This document shows, piece after piece, positions 12,740 through 16,278 of a stretch of 16,278 bases of DNA. The notes below the pieces were generated by a model. That model was not told the origin of the DNA. It worked only from the letters and a program-made list of their open reading frames with translations, and made no database searches. The first letter of the stretch is position 1, and every line of letters begins with the position of its first letter. A program made the translations under genes and the position numbers. This stretch comes from an uncultured Eubacteriales bacterium (GTDB taxonomy: Bacteria > Bacillota > Clostridia > Christensenellales > CAG-138): assembly GCA_900542615.1 (NCBI GenBank), contig UQOG01000032.1, forward strand, positions 1 to 16,278. Direction: 5' to 3'.

Positions 12740-14527
12740 ATGAGGCAGAAAACCAGAGGGGAAATGGACCCAAAATACCAGTGGGACCTAAGCCACATGT
12801 TCGAAAATAACGCCGCTTGGGAAGCGGCGCTGGAAGCCGCCCTGCAGGCGGTGGAAGGCATCAGCGCCTACCGGGGGACGCTGGGAAGCATCCAGGGGGC
12901 CAAGGCGGCCCTGGATGCCTATTATGCCCTGGCGGAGCAGGCGGAGCGGATCTACCTGTACGCGGAGCTGACCAAGGCCGGGGACAATGGGGACCAGGCG
13001 GCCCAGGCCATGCAGGATCGGGCCATGGGCCTATTGGTGAACCTGGGCGCTGCGGCCAGCTTCCTGACCCCGGAGCTGGCGGCCCTGCCCATGGAGACCC
13101 TGGAAGAATACGCAAAGGCTGAGGCGCTTTCGGGCTATCGCCACGGGCTCCAGGATATCATCCGGGGCCGGGCCTATGTGCTCAGCCCGGAGCAGGAGCA
13201 CATGCTGGCCCTGCTGGCGGATCCGGCCCAGACCCCGGACAACGCCTTTTCCATGCTGTCTGAGGTGGATATGGCGCTGCCATCCATCCAGGACGAAACG
13301 GGGGAGACCGTGCAGCTGACCCACGGCAACTATGGGGTCTATCGGGAGAGCAAAGACCGCGGGGTGCGGCAGCGGGCCTTTGAAGCCTACTTTGGGGCGT
13401 TCAATGGGTATATCAATACCTTTGCCGCCCTGTATGGGGGCAGCGTGAAGCTGGACTGCTATTTCGCCAAGGTGCGGGGCCATGCCAGCGCCCGGGAGGC
13501 CGCCCTGTTCGCCAACAACGTGCCCACGGCGGTGTACGATAGCCTCATAGGGGCGGTGCATCAAAAGCTGCCTGCCATGGAACGGTATCTGGCCCTGCGG
13601 AAAAAGGTATTGGGGCTTTCGGAGCTGCACATGTACGACCTATACTGCCCCATGGTGCAGGGGATCGAGGAAACCTATCCCCTGGACCAGGCCAAGGCCA
13701 TGGTGCAGGAAGCCCTATCCCCCCTGGGGCCGGACTATATCCGGCAATTGGAGCAGGGCCTTGCGGGAGGCTGGATCGACGCCTATGAGAACAAGGGCAA
13801 GACCACCGGCGCCTTTTCCTGCGGGGTCTATGGGGTGCATCCCTATGTGCTGCTCAACTATACGGACACCCTGGACGATGTGTTTACCCTGGCCCATGAG
13901 ATGGGCCATGCCGTCCATTCCTACCGTTCGGACCAGGCCCAGACCTATGCCAACCACGATTATGCCATCTTCGTGGCGGAGGTAGCCTCCACGGTCAACG
14001 AGGTGCTTTTGACCCTGTATTTGCTGGAGAAGGAAACAGACCCCCGGAAGCGGGCTTATTACCTGAACCATTTCCTGGAGGGGTTCCGTACCACCCTGTT
14101 CCGCCAAACCCTGTTTGCGGAGTTTGAAAAGCAGACCCACGAAATGGCGGAGGCGGGGCAGCCCTTGACCCCGGATGCGCTGAACCAGGTATACCGGGAT
14201 CTGAATGCGCAATATTACAAGGGGGCGGTAATCGACCCCTTGCAGGCGATGGAGTGGGCCAGGATCCCCCATTTTTACAATGCGTTTTACGTATATCAGT
14301 ACGCCACCGGCTTTAGCGCGGCGGTGGCCATCGCCACCAAGATCCGGCAGACCGGGGATGCGGCGGGATATCTCGCCTTCTTGCAGACCGGCGGCAGCGA
14401 TTACCCCATCGAGGAGCTGAAGCTGGCGGGGGTGGATCTGGGCAAGCCGGATACGGTGGAAGCGGCGTTGGATGTATTTGCAAAGAGCGTTGCGGAGTTG
14501 GAAGCCCTGTTGCAGGGGTTGGAATAA
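12740..14527 (+). CDS. pepF: Oligoendopeptidase F (M3B zinc metallopeptidase)
   Basis: This cytoplasmic endopeptidase would cut short peptides taken up from outside or left by protein turnover. It has 595 residues, the usual PepF length. It begins with the typical QWDLSHMF segment after a short leader. The zinc site is HEMGH (386-390), with Glu414 in FVAEVAST as the expected third ligand. The C-terminal EWARIPHFYNAFYVYQYATGFSAA stretch is a family hallmark of substrate-binding tyrosines. The ATG at 12740 is 6 bases after GAGGAGG; an in-frame start at 12695 would fall inside the promoter. Two further genes follow at 27 and 34 bases, probably in the same operon. Confidence 0.92.
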   Translation: MRQKTRGEMDPKYQWDLSHMFENNAAWEAALEAALQAVEGISAYRGTLGSIQGAKAALDAYYALAEQAERIYLYAELTKAGDNGDQAAQAMQDRAMGLLVNLGAAASFLTPELAALPMETLEEYAKAEALSGYRHGLQDIIRGRAYVLSPEQEHMLALLADPAQTPDNAFSMLSEVDMALPSIQDETGETVQLTHGNYGVYRESKDRGVRQRAFEAYFGAFNGYINTFAALYGGSVKLDCYFAKVRGHASAREAALFANNVPTAVYDSLIGAVHQKLPAMERYLALRKKVLGLSELHMYDLYCPMVQGIEETYPLDQAKAMVQEALSPLGPDYIRQLEQGLAGGWIDAYENKGKTTGAFSCGVYGVHPYVLLNYTDTLDDVFTLAHEMGHAVHSYRSDQAQTYANHDYAIFVAEVASTVNEVLLTLYLLEKETDPRKRAYYLNHFLEGFRTTLFRQTLFAEFEKQTHEMAEAGQPLTPDALNQVYRDLNAQYYKGAVIDPLQAMEWARIPHFYNAFYVYQYATGFSAAVAIATKIRQTGDAAGYLAFLQTGGSDYPIEELKLAGVDLGKPDTVEAALDVFAKSVAELEALLQGLE

Positions 14528-14554
14528 ACAAAAGACCATCAGGAGGAAAGCGAT

Positions 14555-14869
14555 ATGCAGTACGATGTGGATATGCAGGAGATGCGGGCCTATATACTGG
14601 ACAAGTTCCGCAAGGAAGGGGACTTCGACTTTTTGAAGGAAGGGGAGCTGGAGGCCATGGTGGACGCCCTGCTTCAGGAGGACCAGGCATATTTGGCCAG
14701 CCTGCCCGAGGACGGGGAATACGACGACGACGCGGCCTACGAGGCCCTGTACGCCCACATGCAGGCCCAGTTCCCGGCGTATAAGATGTACGCCATGCGC
14801 CTGAGCGAGGACTATCTGGACTTTGCGGAGGAATACCTGGTAAGCGTGGACGCCATCGAGTGGGATTGA
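14555..14869 (+). CDS. Small acidic protein of unknown function
   Basis: This is a real gene by its ribosome site (AGGAGG, 8 bases before the ATG), its position in a tight operon and its codon use. The 104-residue product is strongly acidic, predicted helical, and has no signal peptide or membrane segment. Aromatic and acidic residues cluster in the second half (YEALYAHMQAQFPAY, LSEDYLDFAEEYL). I recognise no family. Its place between pepF and a DUF2812 gene does not define a job. A cytoplasmic protein-binding or adaptor role is possible, but the sequence does not show it. Confidence 0.75.
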   Translation: MQYDVDMQEMRAYILDKFRKEGDFDFLKEGELEAMVDALLQEDQAYLASLPEDGEYDDDAAYEALYAHMQAQFPAYKMYAMRLSEDYLDFAEEYLVSVDAIEWD

Positions 14870-14903
14870 TGGCGCCTGAAACCGCGAAAAGGGGGTAAAA
14901 ACC

Positions 14904-16190
14904 ATGGACACAAAGGAGACATGTCGCTGGCGCTACGGCCTTTGCAGCTATAAGGCCGGGGAAGCCATGCTGAACCGGCAGGGCCGGCAGGGGAACCGGC
15001 TGGTCCGGGTCCATGTGGGGGGCCGTCTCCAGTGGGAGGCGGGGGAGGGGCCGGTACAATACCGGGTGATCCTGTGTTCCCCCGGCAAGAAAGAGGGGGA
15101 AATCAAAAAGTCGGAAACCCTGGTCGAGAATGCCCAAACGAAAGGCTGGCAGTACGTGGGCCTGCAGGGGGACGCCCATATCTTCATGGCCCCCATGGAG
15201 GCGGAACCCATTTTCTCTAGCCCGGCGGCGGAGCTGGAATTTTCCATTCGCAACAGCCTGCGGCGGGTGCAGCTTTTTAGCCTTATAGCAAGCCTGCTGT
15301 GGGTTTGGCTGCTGGCCTTGCTTCTGCCCAATTTCCTATGGCGCAACCTGGTCGCCAGCAATCTGGCCCTATTGGCGTTCCCCTTGCTGCTTTTCCTGAT
15401 CGGCAGTACGCTTTGGCAGGCCCTTTCCATCCAGCTGTTTATCCGAAAGGGCCGCCGGGCAACGTCTGCGGGCGGGGACATCCCCGCGCCCGCCGCCCGG
15501 CAGGCCGGCGCCAGGGGTCGGGCCGGCAATCTTGTCGCCATGCTTCTGCTGGCGGTGATATTGGCGGCGGCGTTTGGGGATAACAACCCAGGCGCCATGG
15601 GCGGGATGCTGCTGCGGGCCGGCTGGATCACCGCCATCCCCATCACCGTGGCCCTATACCGGAACCGGGCCTTCCAACGGAGCCGGTTCCCCTGGTACAT
15701 CTTAACAGGCACGTTGGGAGCAGCCTTGGCGATATTGGAGCTGGCCACGTCCTTTGCATCCCGGGAAACGCCTCCGCCTTCCATGGAGGCCCTTGCCCAG
15801 CTGCCCGTGCTCAGCGGCGTGGTGGCGGAGGAGCCGGAACGCGCCCTGACCACCCAGGGCAAAACGCCCCTGGGCGCCGCCTACGCCTACCGGGAATGGG
15901 AAGGAAGCAATAGCCTGTATTCCGCCTACTGCCGCGGGGCGTTCCCCAGCTTGACGGACGCCCTCTATCAGGAGGCCCTGGGTGGCTTTTTGCCCGCCCG
16001 GTATCGGCGCACGGATATGGAGCCCATCTCCGTCCCCGGCTACGACCAGGCGGCCCAAAGCCCCGATGGGGGCAGGCTGGCCCTGCGGCGGGGGCTGGAA
16101 GTATACCTGGTCGACTATGACCCGGCCTATTTTTCCCAGGGGGAGATCCTTGCCCTGCTGCCCCGGATGTATGGGGATCAGGGGGCGTAG
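14904..16190 (+). CDS. DUF2812-containing membrane protein
   Basis: This 428-residue protein starts with a DUF2812 domain at about 5-118. Typical positions are the YKAGEAMLN start, YRVILCSPGKKEGE and AQTKGWQYVGLQGDAHIFMAP. About five membrane helices follow (roughly 122-146, 151-175, 207-225, 230-252, 262-285), then a C-terminal domain of about 140 residues (286-428) that I do not recognise. DUF2812 proteins usually follow a PadR-family regulator and are thought to work with it; no PadR gene is here, and the gene instead ends the pepF operon. The ATG follows AAGGGGG by 8 bases. A branched palindromic element begins 25 bases after the stop. Confidence 0.8.
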   Translation: MDTKETCRWRYGLCSYKAGEAMLNRQGRQGNRLVRVHVGGRLQWEAGEGPVQYRVILCSPGKKEGEIKKSETLVENAQTKGWQYVGLQGDAHIFMAPMEAEPIFSSPAAELEFSIRNSLRRVQLFSLIASLLWVWLLALLLPNFLWRNLVASNLALLAFPLLLFLIGSTLWQALSIQLFIRKGRRATSAGGDIPAPAARQAGARGRAGNLVAMLLLAVILAAAFGDNNPGAMGGMLLRAGWITAIPITVALYRNRAFQRSRFPWYILTGTLGAALAILELATSFASRETPPPSMEALAQLPVLSGVVAEEPERALTTQGKTPLGAAYAYREWEGSNSLYSAYCRGAFPSLTDALYQEALGGFLPARYRRTDMEPISVPGYDQAAQSPDGGRLALRRGLEVYLVDYDPAYFSQGEILALLPRMYGDQGA

Positions 16191-16215
16191 CAGGCGCACT
16201 GTCCGGCGGGGACCC

Positions 16216-16278
16216 ACAGGCCCGGGGGGGCGGCGGCGGGCGCGCAAAGCGCGCCGGCCCGTCCGCCGGCCTGCGGCT
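16216..16278 (+). repeat. Branched palindromic element, copy C (cut by window edge)
   Basis: Visible are the 5' closing arm (AGGCCCGGGGGGGCGGCGG) and the first hairpin (GGCGCGC, loop AAA, GCGCGCC; 16239-16255). The start of further GC-rich sequence follows, where the second hairpin would lie. The arm and first hairpin match copies A and B in order and orientation. The 3' half is outside the window. Confidence 0.6.

Noticed and set aside
13715..14911. Minus-strand frame of about 398 codons opposite pepF and the acidic protein
   Set aside because: It is a GC-driven shadow. The plus strand holds the HEMGH zinc site and well-placed ribosome sites.

Overview
The window looks like chromosomal DNA from a GC-rich, spore-forming Clostridia member, perhaps of the Oscillospiraceae type. 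The basis is a clear Spo0A, a SipL-like spore-coat morphogenetic protein (SPOCS/DUF3794 repeats plus LysM), a sortase-type wall-anchored surface protein, strong AGGAGG-type ribosome sites and Gram-positive promoters. The family-level placement is inference. No tRNA, rRNA, CRISPR array, transposase or phage gene was seen.

Layout. 1-68: start of a divergent minus-strand gene that runs off the left edge. 322-2627: two overlapping plus-strand genes, an FGGY-family sugar kinase and a Crp/Fnr-family regulator. 2642-2672: a perfect palindrome followed by a T-run that can serve both as the terminator of that operon and as a Crp/Fnr-type operator centred about 41.5 bp upstream of the next predicted start point. 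2738-5140: a three-gene ABC importer operon (NMT1/SsuA-like lipoprotein, permease, short ATPase). 5426-9385: four minus-strand genes, each with its own signals: a PKTGD-anchored surface protein of lower GC, a TetR regulator, a DUF2238-like membrane protein and a PfoR-like PTS_EIIC_2 membrane protein. 9738-12421: spo0A and a sipL-like gene, separated by a terminator and a small cluster of DnaA-box-like 9-mers. 12740-16190: pepF (oligoendopeptidase F), a small acidic protein and a DUF2812 membrane protein, probably one operon.

The most unusual feature is a family of GC-rich, multi-branched palindromic elements: 5163-5284, 12486-12651, and one cut by the right edge from 16216. The two complete copies have a long closing stem (GGCGGCGG...CCGCCGCC) around three hairpins with triloops, and all three copies lie just after the 3' end of a plus-strand gene in the same orientation. 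The stems differ in sequence between copies while pairing is kept, which suggests selection on a folded structure. This is the best candidate here for an undescribed element.

How the genes fit together. The Crp/Fnr regulator plausibly activates the adjacent ABC importer. Spo0A and SipL belong to sporulation (entry and coat attachment). The remaining genes are transport, surface and peptide-turnover functions with local regulators.
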